Source: Phoronis australis (lineage: Eukaryota; Phoronida; Phoronidae). Taken from it: 52,328 bases of DNA. Positions 1-9,715 of the stretch are shown piece after piece. Location: contig NMRA01000576.1 in the NCBI GenBank assembly GCA_002633005.1, positions 64,001 to 116,328 on the forward strand. The letters are read 5' to 3'. How positions within the stretch are numbered: the first letter of the stretch is position 1; each line of letters opens with the position of its first letter. A program made the translations under genes and the position numbers. A model generated the notes under the pieces. It was given only the letters and a program-made list of their open reading frames with translations. It was not told the origin of the DNA and did no database searches.

Positions 1-430
1 TACCACGTTCAGAGCTATGAATTGTGCATTCGCACCTTTTTAGTGGACTTTTGTCTCGTTTTCTCGGACTTTTTGTTTCTCTGAGGCGGACCTTTTCACC
101 CACTTCGCCAAATAGGGGGGCTCCTTCGAGCCCCCCAAGCCCCCACCCCCGCCAGGGTGTGTGCATGCAAATACAGAGAATCACACTACTAAGAAAATTA
201 AACTGGTAAGAATCACATATCATACCATAATGGTAAGGCCACAAATTCAGATGTGCTGTTGTACAAACTTTATCGTTTAAAAAGAACTAAACCTTTGTTC
301 AGCTCAGACATATACGTCGTCATGTCCATACTCTATGTTGTGTTGACCATGTGTGCATCAAGGGTGCGCTCGAATTACGTGTGACGTGCTCATGAATGCG
401 TTGTTTTAGTCTGCATGGAGTAAGTGCAAT
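1..430. other. Unassigned 5' stretch with a GC hairpin
   Basis: No coding sequence could be recognised. The one visible structure is a strong hairpin at 115-136: a 9-bp stem (GGGGGGCTC at 115-123, GAGCCCCCC at 128-136) around a CTTC loop, followed by more C-rich sequence. It could be the diverged 5' part of the LINE that starts to be recognisable just downstream, but I see no proof of that. Confidence 0.4.
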
Positions 431-817
431 GTGAAACTCGTTACACTCAGAACACTGTATATTACTGTTAGCATGGGCCTGTCTTCACATGTGACCTTAC
501 TAGATTGCACCCGTCTGAACGCTCGACAGGGGGATACCAGACCTCCCTTGGTCAAATTTACTGTCGAGTCACTGGCTCAAAAACTTCTAGTGCTGCGGAA
601 CAAGCAAAAATTAAAGGGCACGCCTTTATTTCAAAGAGTTTTTCTTCGTGGAAGCAAATCTCGCACTGACTGGTTAATTGAAATTAATTTCAAAACAATC
701 ATCGAAACTTTGCCGAACAACAAGGAATTCAAGATCCGTTCAAATGGTCGAATTGTGAGCGTGGCCACAGGTGAGGAGGCTGACTCGAGGAACAAAACAA
801 TTCATGATGCAGAATAG
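431..817 (+). pseudogene. LINE ORF1 C-terminal fragment
   Basis: The open frame ends at the stop at 815-817. From about residue 37 on it reads like the C-terminal half of LINE ORF1 proteins of the FP (fat-storing-cell protein / nucleic acid chaperone) type: LVKFTVESLAQKLLVLRNKQ, then FLRGSKSRTDWLIE and EFKIRSNGRIV. In intact elements this basic protein coats the RNA and helps target-primed reverse transcription. The first residues have no recognisable similarity and the nominal start is not an ATG, so the N-terminal part is missing or diverged. The endonuclease frame begins within 10 bases of its stop, the usual ORF1/ORF2 spacing for such elements. Confidence 0.65.
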
Positions 818-826
818 GACAGCGTT

Positions 827-1631
827 TTGAGGATTTGCGAGGCCAATGTCTGTGGTTGGACTAGCAAAAATCCATTGCTCCGTGAACAATTGCTGTCTTC
901 ATTCAACGCCCACATCATAGGGGTGGTAGAAACTCATTTACATGCAAATAAATCTATTACCTTGCCCGGTTATTGTTGGTACGGACACAATAGGCAGCTT
1001 ATAAACAAGCGGGCCCCAAGAGGTTCGGGTGGGGTAGGAATATTTGTTAAAAATTATTTGTTTAAAACAATTAAAATTGATATTGTTGATAAGTCGTGTG
1101 ATGGTATATTAGCTTTAAGACTAATTCATATACGCTCAGACTATTGTATAATTGTATTTTGTTGCTATTTACCACCTGAGAACACTTCAAGGGGTTGTGA
1201 TCCAGATAGTTGCTATAGCCATCTATTATGCCAGTTATATTTACATGCAGATATAGCATATGACATTGTTATACGTGGAGATTTTACTCGAGAGAGGATA
1301 ACTTGAATGATTACATTCCAGATGTTGATTGTCAAGTAAATAAACGAGTCGTAATTGATAAAGCTGTAAATAGTCATGGTAGAAGTTTGATTGACTTTTG
1401 TTCGGCTCTAAAACTTGCATAGTGAATGGTTGGAAAGAGATAAGTAAAGATAACTTCACCTCAATAAGTCATAGAGGAAGAGCGGTTGTAGATTACTTTA
1501 TTGTCCCCCATGAGTCGCTTCAGTCTTGTCTTAAATTTGAGGTCCATGCTTGTACGGAGGTAGTTGACAAACATCATTTACAGGGACTATTGCCAGAAAA
1601 GTCAAAACTGCCTGATCACAGTGTATTGTTA
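827..1631 (+). pseudogene. LINE ORF2 endonuclease domain, frameshifted
   Basis: An AP-endonuclease-like (exonuclease III fold) domain, the enzyme that nicks target DNA for reverse transcription. Visible motifs in order: ICEANVCGW near the start, GVVETHL with the catalytic Glu, GSGGVGIFVKN, DIVIRGDF (normally GDFN), HGRSLIDFC, RAVVDYFIV, and DHSVL with the catalytic His. At least two frameshifts separate them, near 1296 and near 1410, with a stop pair around 1421. The DHSVL motif is reached at about 1614-1628, directly before the inserted element at about 1630. The following ORF2 sequence resumes in frame at 3888, so the insertion split an already coding stretch. Confidence 0.8.
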
Positions 1632-1634
1632 TTA

Positions 1635-1656
1635 CTCTGCGCGTGCAAGCGCAGAG
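1635..1656. repeat. 5' terminal hairpin of the inserted element
   Basis: CTCTGCGC (1635-1642) pairs perfectly with GCGCAGAG (1649-1656) around the loop GTGCAA. A second, imperfect version (CTCTGTGC...GCGCAAAG) follows about 62 bases later at 1697-1718, so the element starts with a short diverged direct duplication of its hairpin. Confidence 0.7.
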
Positions 1657-1743
1657 TACTGTTGTTCCTGGGTTTTCTTCAATTTTGTTCTTATTACTCT
1701 GTGCGTTCAAGCGCAAAGTTTTACTGTTCTACGTATTTTATCT

Positions 1744-1772
1744 TCTTATTCTTATTCTTATTCTTATTCTTC
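1744..1772. repeat. TTATTC microsatellite
   Basis: Four to five copies of a six-base TTATTC unit, grading into TCTTCTTCG. It lies near the 5' end of the Helentron-like insert, a common place for microsatellites in that class. Confidence 0.8.
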
Positions 1773-1884
1773 TTCGTCCTTCCTTTTCATATTGTTATTA
1801 CTCCTGCATTCATTCATTTAGAGCAATAATATTCACTGTAATTCATACGATAGTTAAGGGATTTGTAATGATTGTATCTTTTTG

Positions 1885-3850
1885 ACCCAAAATGCACTAG
1901 GATAACCTAAAACGGGTCAAGGAGTGCATTTTATCAAAATGCTTCTTCTACAGTTTTTTAGATAGACTCTTTGAATTTTGTTAACAAGTAGGCACTAGAG
2001 ATCTGCATCCGAAATTTACTTGGATTTCCAATTGGATCAAGGGATCCCAGTTTCCGGGTCAAAGATCATTAAGTGCAAAAGTGAATTTTGAGCTAGACCT
2101 TTCATAATCATGCATATGGTTACCATTCATAAAGGAAGTTCAGTTACAAACTTTGGGTTCACTAGGTGTAAATTTGGGGTCATTAAGAGCAGTTTTCTGT
2201 TAAATTTAAGACATACTCACTAATCTTGTACTTAGATGATGCATTAGGGAGAGCATTTATATTCATGGTGATTAAACCCATTGGCGATCAAATTCTATTG
2301 ATCACATGGATGTGACTCAAAATGCTCCGGATTGACCCGAAATGGGTCAAGGGGTGCATTCCATCAAATTGCTTCTGCTCCTACAGGTTTTTAGATAGAC
2401 TCTCCGAATTTCGTTATCAAGCGGGAACTACAGATCTGCATCCGAAATTTACGTGGCATTGAAATCGGATCAAGGGTACCGAGTTTCCGGGTCAAAGGTC
2501 ATTAAGTGCAAAATGATTTTTGAGCTAGGCCACACATAATCACGTATATAGTTTTCATTCGTAAAGAAAATTCAGTCACAAACTTTAGGGTCATTAGGTG
2601 CAACTGCGTGGTCATTAGGTGCAGTTTTCCGTTGATATTCTTACTCTTCACTCTTGCTTTTTCATAGTTACCAGGGACATCTCTCTCTTTCACACAAAGG
2701 ATGCAACTTCTATGCAATGTAATGCCCCTATACTTTACTATGCACATGCATACACCACGCGCAGCGTTGTAAGTGCGCATACGCAATTGCGTTCTAGTTC
2801 TTCTTATTCTTCTTCCGATCTACTTTGAGGCTTAATAACTCCGAATTAGGTGCAGGAACGTTCGTTATATTCAGCGTGTTTTCGACAGGACATAAATTTC
2901 GATTCGTTATATAATCATATTCCATATTGCACCGGACGAGGTCGTTTGGTGCAAAGGTCATATAATTTTCGAAATACTACTCCTTCAGTTTTAAAGCTTT
3001 TTCAAATTCGGTGCACAGGTATAGGTCAACAAGACAATTTAAAAATTACTTTTCTAAGTAATCGGATCATCCAATCAGGTAAAACAGGTCAAAGGTCATT
3101 AGGTGCACACTAAAATTTTGAGCTAGGCACTTCAAATTCACAAGTCTCATTGGTACGTCCAATTCTATTCGAAATCCAAAGTTTCAGGTCATTTAGTGCA
3201 ACCATGGGGTCATTAGGTGCATTTTTTCTGAAAATTTGTCCTTTTCATTCACCAAATATTCTGATGTGTGGACCGTTAGACAACTGTGTATCTCAGCATT
3301 AAACACACTTTTTAATGGCTTTACAATAATTCTCCTTAAGATGCTTATAATGCACTGAATAAGGTCAGTTAGTGCAAAGGTCATCTAATGTTCAAAATGT
3401 TATATCTCCTATATTTTTCAAGGAATTCTTTTCAATTTCGGCACACTGGTGTAAACCAATAGGCCAATCGAACACCCTACTTTACTAAGTAATAGGCCTA
3501 TCCAATCAGAAAAAATAGGTCAAAGGTCATTAAGTGCAAACTAAAATTTTGAGCTAGAGACTTCAGAACTACATATATGTCTAGTAAATGCGATTGAGTT
3601 TGAATTCTAAAGTTTCAGGTCATTGTGTGCATCCTTGGGGTCATTAGGTGCATTTTTCTGACAGTTTGACCAATTTCTTCATTTAATCGAGTTTACATTT
3701 ATTCCCTAATCAGGGCTCATAATGCACGAGAAGGGTTCAATTAGTGCAAAGGTAATTTCTCCTACAGTTTTAAAGAATTCCTTTTCATATTAGTAAACAG
3801 GTTGTTGTCAATAACTTTCCATAACAATTCCAGTAATATGCACGAGCAGA
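1885..3850. repeat. Diverged tandem array of about 0.4-kb units with GGTCATTAGGTGCA boxes
   Basis: A shared core of about 155 bp (start GGTCAAAGGTCATTAAGTGCA-like, then TTTTGAGCTAG, ending GGTCATTAGGTGCATTTT) occurs at about 2055-2210, 2489-2640, 3086-3240 and 3517-3660, with a partial fifth unit to about 3800. Spacing varies from about 430 to 600 bp. The box GGTCATTAGGTGCA is exact at 2589, 2610, 3094, 3208 and 3639, and near-exact copies bring the total above ten. Two subfamilies are visible: the first two units share AGATCTGCATCCGAAATTTAC, the later ones share CTAAGTAAT...CCAATCAG. No unit encodes protein. Confidence 0.75.
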
Positions 3851-3854
3851 GTCC

Positions 3855-3879
3855 ATTATTGTCACGCCGTGACAATAAT
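3855..3879. repeat. 3' terminal hairpin and CTAG end of the inserted element
   Basis: A perfect 12-bp inverted repeat, ATTATTGTCACG and CGTGACAATAAT, with a single C between the arms. It is followed by CTTTCTAG at 3880-3887, after which the LINE reading frame resumes. A stem-loop a few bases before CTRR is the hallmark of rolling-circle element 3' ends. Confidence 0.75.
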
Positions 3880-3887
3880 CTTTCTAG

Positions 3888-5713
3888 TTAGAAATTATGC
3901 TACACGTTCCAGTGAATATCAGTGACGAAACTGTAGAGGATCACGGTACGGATAACTCCTTTGATATGCGATTTCGAAAACGGTTTAAATTAAATTCTAT
4001 CCCTAGTGAATTCATGGATAATGAGATTTTTAAAAGGGTAATTAGAGAGTTGCTTTTAATATTAGAAAATGAGTGTCGAAGACAATATGAAGTCGATGAG
4101 ATTTATAACTCCCTATGCGAAATTATAAAAACAGAAATGGAATTGCATTTAATATGTACTCAAAGTTGCAACAAAAATCTGAGAAAAAAGTTCAGGCAAA
4201 CAAGCCCTTTTGGAATGATGAATTAACGCAACTTTGGAAAAACGTGGCCCAGAAAGAAAAGGTATTTCTCAAAGAAAAAATACTAAACGACGAAGGAAGC
4301 GAATGTATGAATATAAGAACTCTAGATATTACTTTGACAAAAGATTCAGGTTTTCAGAAAGACAGTATTTGAAAAATAAATTAACTCTGATTGAAAAATC
4401 ATGTGAAAATGACCCCAATGTTTTTGGAATGAACTCAAGAACTTAGGACCTCAGCTCAAGAAGAGGCATGAAAATACTATTCCCTCAGAAAGATGGGAGG
4501 CCAGTTTTAGATATTTGTTTGCGAAAATTCCGTTGGATGAAGGTCAAAACGTAGAGGATTTGGAGAAAGCAATGCAATATTCTGAATTTTCGGGTCATGT
4601 AAAAGAAGTACTGGAAAAATGTTTTTCGTTTTTTGAAGTTTATTCTGTTGTTCGCAAATTAAAATCGGGTAAGGCCACTGGTATAGACGGGATACCATGC
4701 GAAGTGCTGAGACCTCCAGAAATTTTTAATATTTTGGTCTCGCTCTTTCAGAAGGTCTTTGACACTGGATTTATTCCATCATTATGGTATAAAGCGATTA
4801 TCACCCCTAAGCCGAAAGGATCAGATAGAGATTTGAATTTACCGTACAACTATAGAGGCATAAGTCTGTTCTCCACCGTGACCAAAGTGTATTGTAATGT
4901 ACTGAACAGGAGATTAATCAAGTTTCTGAATGTCGAACACAAACTGAATGAAGAACAAAATGGTTTCCGACAGGGGAGGTCTTGTCTTGACCACGTGTTT
5001 ACACTCACGTCTATTGTTAGAAATATGATAGCTTGTAGTAGATCAACGTTTGTAATATTCGTCGATATGGAACGGCTTTTGACAATTTAGATAGAAATTT
5101 TTTATTGAAAACATTAATTGTTTAGGAGTGGTTGGAAAATTCTATCACTCAGTAAAATCTTTGTATGCGCAGACAGACAGACAGAAGCCTGTGAACAATT
5201 AGGTCAGTCAAGTTATACCAACTGGTTCCCAGTACAAAGAGGGGTCAGGCAGGGAGATCCATTGTCGCCTACATTGTTTTCAGTTTTCATAAATGATTTG
5301 ATTAATGATTTGAACAGTTGTAGCAAAGGTGTCAATTTTGATGGACGTAATTTATCCTGTCTCTTGTATGCAGATGACATTGTGATTTTTTTCTGGTATA
5401 ACATACTGAGTAATTGGTGTGCAAGGTGGCAAATGTCTGTAAATTTTTCCAAGACTGACGTGGTTTATTTTCGCAAGAGGGGACATGTAAGAACGAGTTT
5501 TTAATTCATTTTGTGTGATCGCATTGTGAATTTAAGAGAATGTTATAAGTATCTGGGTGTAACTCTGAACGAGTTTATGGATTTCAGTTTGCCAGCTGAG
5601 ATACTGGCACACTCCGCGTCTACAGCGTTGGGAGCTCTGGTGCGCAAGTACAAACATATTGGTAACATTGGTTTCAACAATTACAGTAAATGTTTTGAAA
5701 TATCAGTAGCTTC
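3888..5713 (+). pseudogene. LINE ORF2 linker and reverse transcriptase, multiply frameshifted
   Basis: The frame resumes at TTAGAAATT ATG (3888-3899). The linker contains KPFWNDELTQLW, typical of the EN-RT connector, and shifts frame near 4140 and 4260. The RT domain runs from about 4515: KATGIDGIP near 4671, PYNYRGISLFSTVTKVY, LNEEQNGFRQGRS, a damaged FVDME region near 5070, GVRQGDPLSPTLF near 5242, and the catalytic YADD at 5367-5378. After YADD the expected stretch is shortened by an internal deletion (YADDIVIFFWYNILSNWCARW), then KTDVVYF and CYKYLGV follow. Frameshifts near 5090 and 5505 and the deletion make it inactive. The coding sequence stops abruptly at the inverted repeat starting at 5714. 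Confidence 0.85.
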
Positions 5714-5731
5714 AATAGCGGATTTGCAGCG
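5714..5731. repeat. Left 18-bp terminal inverted repeat
   Basis: AATAGCGGATTTGCAGCG, perfectly complementary in reverse to 7202-7219. Confidence 0.85.
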
Positions 5732-5822
5732 ACGCCATATTGAAATTAGGTTAAAATGGTGCATTGTGGGTGCTGTGGTCAGGATTCCGAAAGCGGCCAT
5801 AGTAACAAGCATAATACGCGGT

Positions 5823-6916
5823 ATGAGCGCGAAGAAAACTTACGGCGGATACAATTGTTGTGTTCCTGGCTGCTTCAAAAACAACAAGTGAGATAAAAAT
5901 CTGAGTTTTTATGTGTTCCCTGCAAACTAAGAACTTCGTGAAAAATGGATAAACAACATTTGGAGAGCTGGGAATAGGCCTAGGGGGAGATTTACCGCAT
6001 TCAAGCCAACGCGGGGCCATGGAGTAGGCAACACGTAGCCCCTCGGTTGGCCATATAGGGGCTACAATACTTCCATTCGCTTTCTGTACTCATTTTGTTA
6101 CTTCAGTTTAATTTAAACAGGCCGTGACCGGATTTGGGTTACCGATTTCGAGTTTTCACCTCGTCAAAAATACATTCTACACTTAAAACTATCATTTAAA
6201 AAAACGCTTACTTTCATACTTCTATGCATATCTTTGATGAACATGGCTTAGTTGTGAGAATTAAGTTGACTTTGGCGAAGAATTACAACTCCACTTTTTT
6301 GGTTGCCGTTAATTTTATCACCGCGTGCGCGTTAACCACAAAGCATGTCAACTGAATTACGTGAGTTAGGCAAACTTGTTAGCGCGAGACTGAGCGAAGC
6401 GCGCGGCGCTAGCGCACGACACTTGTAAAATAACATGAGAAGGTATCGGGTGAAATTTGTAACATGTGTGTCCCTTGGATTTTTTATTCGTCAACATGCG
6501 TAATTTCACGTAACTTCCTCAAAATGGCACCCGGTAACTGAGAGAAACTCGAGCAAACCGCGACAGATTTTCATCGATTTGTTTAAGTTTTGCTGACTAA
6601 ATTGTATCCAGAGTCTTGGAATGTGTTAATTATAACTCCGTGTTCCTATATGTATGGTTCATTTGATTTTATTTGCTGTATTTTGAAATGAGTAACTTCT
6701 TTTGTGAGGATGAACTATCGCCCCTGAATGCTTGCGGCATCCAGTGCGATGTAATTGCATAGGGGCCATCGTGTGTGCAGCGAACATTTTCCTGGAGGAA
6801 AAAAGACGTATGAGAACAACATTCCGACGGAGTTTCCTCTTAAAATTAACGTCTCTAACATATCCACGGCGAAAGCTACAAAAGTTAAGCAACCCAAGAA
6901 CTCTCAACTTGTCTGA
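5823..6916 (+). pseudogene. THAP zinc-finger gene fragment, split by an insertion
   Basis: From the ATG at 5823 the frame reads MSAKKTYGGYNCCVPGC, the first zinc pair of a C2CH THAP finger, then SFYVFP and REKWINNIWRAG, and TAFKPTRGH up to 6020. In-frame stops lie at 5889 and 5928. A 741-bp insert follows. At 6770 the same frame continues with RVCSEHFPGGKKTYENN and IPTEFPLKI, giving the second C-x2-H pair, until a stop at 6914. THAP domains bind DNA and occur in P-like transposases and in regulators derived from them. About 80 bases further, in another frame, VIDHSYAVF resembles a segment downstream of THAP in related proteins. No catalytic DDE core is visible, so the element would have depended on another copy. 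Confidence 0.8.
6013..6769. mobile_element. 741-bp insert in the THAP sequence with 8-bp target duplication GGGGCCAT
   Basis: GGGGCCAT occurs at 6013-6020 and again at 6762-6769. The THAP frame runs CGG GGC CAT up to the first copy and GGC CAT CGT from the second, so taking out 6021-6761 plus one copy rejoins the domain without a frameshift. An 8-bp duplication is typical of hAT and P superfamily insertions. The insert has no recognisable gene, and its extreme ends do not match as inverted repeats; only a subterminal AGGGGC block some 36 bases in is shared. A spliced intron is the alternative, but no GT/AG pair rejoins the frame as cleanly. Confidence 0.65.
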
Positions 6917-7201
6917 AGCCGGTGGAGATTTCGAAATCAACGCCGATAGCCCCAATACTGAACATGACGACAGTCGTGCCCTCAGTCACACGGTCATTGA
7001 TCATAGCTACGCTGTGTTTACAAACGAGAGAGAGGACTTGCTTGGTATTATAAAGCAAAAAAATGAAACATGGTTTTTAGTTTGCAAATCACTCGAAATG
7101 CACACACTATCCAGTCTGCTCAAGACATGCCTGACCACAAGCTCTCGCATGAGCCTTCGAGCAGGAAGTAACTCGCACATGCGCAATGCGTAGTTCGTTT
7201 G

Positions 7202-7219
7202 CGCTGCAAATCCGCTATT
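7202..7219. repeat. Right 18-bp terminal inverted repeat
   Basis: CGCTGCAAATCCGCTATT, the exact inverse complement of 5714-5731; the LINE coding sequence resumes within a few bases. Confidence 0.85.
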
Positions 7220-7971
7220 CTAGAATATGATTCTGGAATTTGGGGATACTCTCAATACTCCAAATACGAAATGATCAGAACGAGAGCACTACGTATATTC
7301 TTAGGGGTCCACAAGTATGCTGCCAATGCAGTACTTTATGGCGACTCAGGTTGGCCAAATTCACACTACAAACAACATGAAAATATGCTAAGGCTCTGGA
7401 ATCGCTTAGTTCTAATGGATGAAAGCAGAATTGCAAAAAGTCTTTTTATGGGACCTTAAACATCGGAACTCCTACAATTGGTCAAGTTCAATACTTAAAA
7501 TTATGGAGAAATGCGATTTTTTAGAAAATTTCAGGAACAAACAAATTTTGTCTCTCGAAAACTTCAAAACTTTCAGGTTCCACTTTGAAGAGTTAAACTG
7601 GTTAAAATAATCACTGAGAAACCAAAAGTGTGCTTATATAGGTCTGTTAAGAATGACTATTGTGTAGAAGAGTATTTGCGCCTGCCGGTGTCTCACAGGT
7701 CCGTCATACTCGATTGAGAGCAGGAATTCTACCATTAGAGGTTGAGGTGGGGCGGTACTTCGAAATTCCTGTGAATGAACGGATTTGTCATGTTTGTAAA
7801 AACGGAATTGAAGATGAAGTTCATTTCATTTTTGACTGTGAAAAATATACTCACATTCGACCATTTTCATACGGAATTCTACCTCAAATATTTCAAAATA
7901 ACTTGAAAGGTCTAGCGAAATTCATTCAAGACGTTTTGCAGCTTAAAAGTAAGTATTTGTTTATAAACTAG
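7220..7971 (+). pseudogene. LINE ORF2 C-terminal region with CCHC knuckle
   Basis: Continues the ORF2 polyprotein after the THAP element: LEYDSGIWGYSQYSK, RALRIFLGVHKYAANAVLYG and DSGW, which is the conserved block following RT in this LINE group. Frameshifts occur near 7450 and 7610-7680. The last segment holds a zinc knuckle of pattern C-x2-C-x8-H-x4-C (ERICHVCKNG...VHFIFDC, about 7774-7845), a usual ORF2 terminus that binds nucleic acid. The frame ends with a stop at 7969-7971. Confidence 0.8.
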
Positions 7972-8132
7972 TCTGAAGTGGTCATATTTGAGCGTGTGCA
8001 ATATGTTATGTAATTGTTTAATTATTATTAGGTGACTGAGTAAGCCCACTGAGGCGGGGGGTGTGGTGAATATTCTGTCTTTGAGACTGTATTTACTGGC
8101 ACCCTTATGTCACTAAAATAAATAAATAAATA
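7972..8132 (+). repeat. LINE 3' UTR and short-repeat tail
   Basis: About 140 bp of non-coding sequence with CCCACTGAGGCGGGGGG, then CACTAAAATAAATAAATAAAT ending near 8131. A tail of AAAT repeats rather than plain poly(A) is common in CR1-like elements, and another LINE in this window (near 40050) ends the same way. Confidence 0.7.
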
Positions 8133-9537
8133 TTATAGACATTACTTTTGTTGAGCGGAGGTGATTTTTACTACAGCTTTGTGAAAAACCAAGACAACTT
8201 TTGGGTGGCAGCACGATGTGCTATATTTTGAGGTGGATCTTTGCCAAATCACTGATACATGTATGATGCTTGACTGAACTTCAGCGAAATGTCGTACGGT
8301 GTATATAATCCATTTACCGACCATAGTGTAGATCAATTTATAAACATTCTAAAGACGCCTGGTAAGAAACGTCGTGTCATGAAAATGTATACTGCGGCCA
8401 TTAGGCCTATCGCCAAGACGAATGTGTCTTACGTTTAATTTTAAACAATAACATCAAACATCACGCCGCATTATTGTGAAATCAAATTGGATTGTAAACG
8501 TAGAATATCTGGCAGTTTTTTATGTAGAACAGCATGGTCACAAAAAGCTCAAGACTCACTTGTAACAAATTTTCTGCAATTCTGTTGGTTGTAACTATCT
8601 TGCCCCTAGACATAATTTTGTGTATACGGTTTGCACACTATCCATAATGTATCATTATTCTGGTTCAAGACAAGAACACATTTTAATCACCGCGGATTGT
8701 TAGAAGCATTAACAATTGTTTTAGATGTGTTTTCTTTGACGACGACGAGTGTGCCGGTTTGAAGATCTAGTAATCACTTAATATCATGCATGAACGTATG
8801 TTCTTTTCGTTCTTACAATTTCTGTTGGAAGTTGTTGCGTTGTGTGCCTACCAGTCCGCAGATGGTGGTCAATATCACTGGTTCACAAGAAAATTTTCTG
8901 CCAACATGCACAAGCACATTGACTTATGAATGCTTTGCCTGTAACGTATTTTTTCCTTTTATTTCTCTTGATGTTTGTTGGCTATCTCTCAAAATGCACG
9001 TGTTAGTTGGCGAGTGAAGTGTGTAGAAACTTAATACAATTATGTCAATGTTAATTCATTGTCATTACCAATGACCTAAGTTCTAAGAAATGCGAATTTG
9101 GTGTTCTCAGAAAAAATGCCATTGTCCAACACAAGACTCACTCTTTCGTGCACTCAATGAAAACCAATCAATTGTTAAAGCTCTCAATTCTTGTAATAAT
9201 ATCTCTACTTAAGTTACATTATTATTGAATGGAAGTCCTAACCTTGACCTTGTTCTCAATGAATTCTTCCTAAGCAACGTTTGCAAATTTTTATGTACCG
9301 TTTATAAACACTGTTGTTTCTGATTTCCATACATGAATCTGTACATGTTTTTGTTTTCATATATTCGTAATAGCATTTATAAATATTAGAATACTTATAT
9401 TAGATACTACTTAAATGTACATACCTCTATGTATATTAGTTTCATTTATGAATTGTGTACAACCCAGATATAATGCTTCACGATTTCTGGGTTTGTCATT
9501 ATTTCTTTGTATGTTCTGTGCATTCTTCAATAAATAT
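8133..9537. other. No recognisable feature
   Basis: AT-rich sequence without a convincing exon, repeat or RNA gene. Open frames here are short and show no family resemblance. Confidence 0.5.
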
Positions 9538-9715
9538 ACATGCCAGTCGAAGTAGGATGTAAAGGTTTCATCGGAAGCAGCATGTGGAGGTTGATGAAGT
9601 TCCTAGGTATCATCCCAGTGTCGAGGAAGAATTTGGTGCAGTCAGTGATGAGATCTGCTGAAGAGTCGTCGTCGTGGTTATGGTTACAGCGAGACAACAG
9701 GTGGCACTCCATGTG
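9538..9715 (+). pseudogene. Second LINE: C-terminal end of an RT polyprotein
   Basis: The plus strand reads MPVEVGCKGFIGSSMWRF, then KFLGIIPVSRKNL, SAEESSSWLWLQRDNRW and a stop. The VEVGCRGF...WLWLxR signature is familiar as the extreme C-terminus of a LINE group widespread in marine invertebrates. Only this end is present; the RT itself is absent from the window upstream. The 3' flank (CGGGGACCCGGCATCCCAG) is likely 3' UTR. Confidence 0.55.

Larger units (their letters stand above)
1630..3888 (+). mobile_element. Probable non-autonomous Helentron/HINE-like element inserted in the LINE
   Basis: This 2.26-kb block has no coding capacity and sits exactly inside the LINE frame: GTA TTG T before it and TA GAA ATT ATG after it join without a shift, between T and T (GTTA occurs at both edges, 1628-1631 and 3887-3890). 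A hairpin lies at each end: CTCTGCGC/GCGCAGAG at 1635-1656 and ATTATTGTCACG/CGTGACAATAAT at 3855-3879. The 3' hairpin is followed after four bases by CTAG at 3884-3887. Inside are a TTATTC microsatellite and a tandem array. TT insertion, 3' stem-loop, internal tandem repeats and a microsatellite are known traits of Helentron-associated interspersed elements; a canonical Helitron would instead insert between A and T. The assignment is inference from structure alone. Confidence 0.55.
5714..7219 (+). mobile_element. TIR DNA transposon carrying a THAP-domain pseudogene, inserted in the LINE
   Basis: The block starts with AATAGCGGATTTGCAGCG (5714-5731) and ends with its perfect inverted complement CGCTGCAAATCCGCTATT (7202-7219). 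The LINE reads CFEISVASI just before it and LEYDSGIWGYSQ just after it. Inside lie a start codon, both halves of a THAP zinc finger, and a fragment resembling the conserved DHxYA segment downstream of THAP in transposase-like proteins (about 7000). Known THAP-bearing transposons include P elements and Kolobok; neither the 8-bp nor the TTAA duplication of those classes is evident here. Only TA flanks both sides if the repeat is trimmed to GCGGATTTGCAGCG. The superfamily is therefore open. Confidence 0.75.
431..8132 (+). mobile_element. CR1-like non-LTR retrotransposon, broken by two nested insertions
   Basis: Pieces of one LINE lie in the right order on the plus strand: an ORF1 tail, an AP-type endonuclease, a reverse transcriptase, a C-terminal zinc-knuckle region, a short 3' UTR and an AATAAATAAATAAAT tail at about 8116-8131. 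Two foreign blocks interrupt it, at about 1630-3888 (inside the endonuclease end) and 5714-7219 (between RT and the C-terminal region). The reading frame on one side of each block continues on the other side. Stops and frameshifts occur throughout, so the element is dead. The tail of short AT-rich repeats and the C-terminal CCHC knuckle fit the CR1/L2/Jockey side of the LINE tree; the clade is inferred, not tested. The true 5' end is not visible. Confidence 0.85.

Noticed and set aside
1885-3850. CRISPR-like reading of the repeated GGTCATTAGGTGCA boxes
   Set aside because: Spacing is irregular, the surrounding unit is itself repeated, and the context is a eukaryotic transposon.
6021-6761. Interpretation of the 741-bp THAP insert as an ordinary intron
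   Set aside because: No GT/AG pair restores the frame, while the exact 8-bp duplication plus frame continuity favours an insertion; kept as an alternative only.
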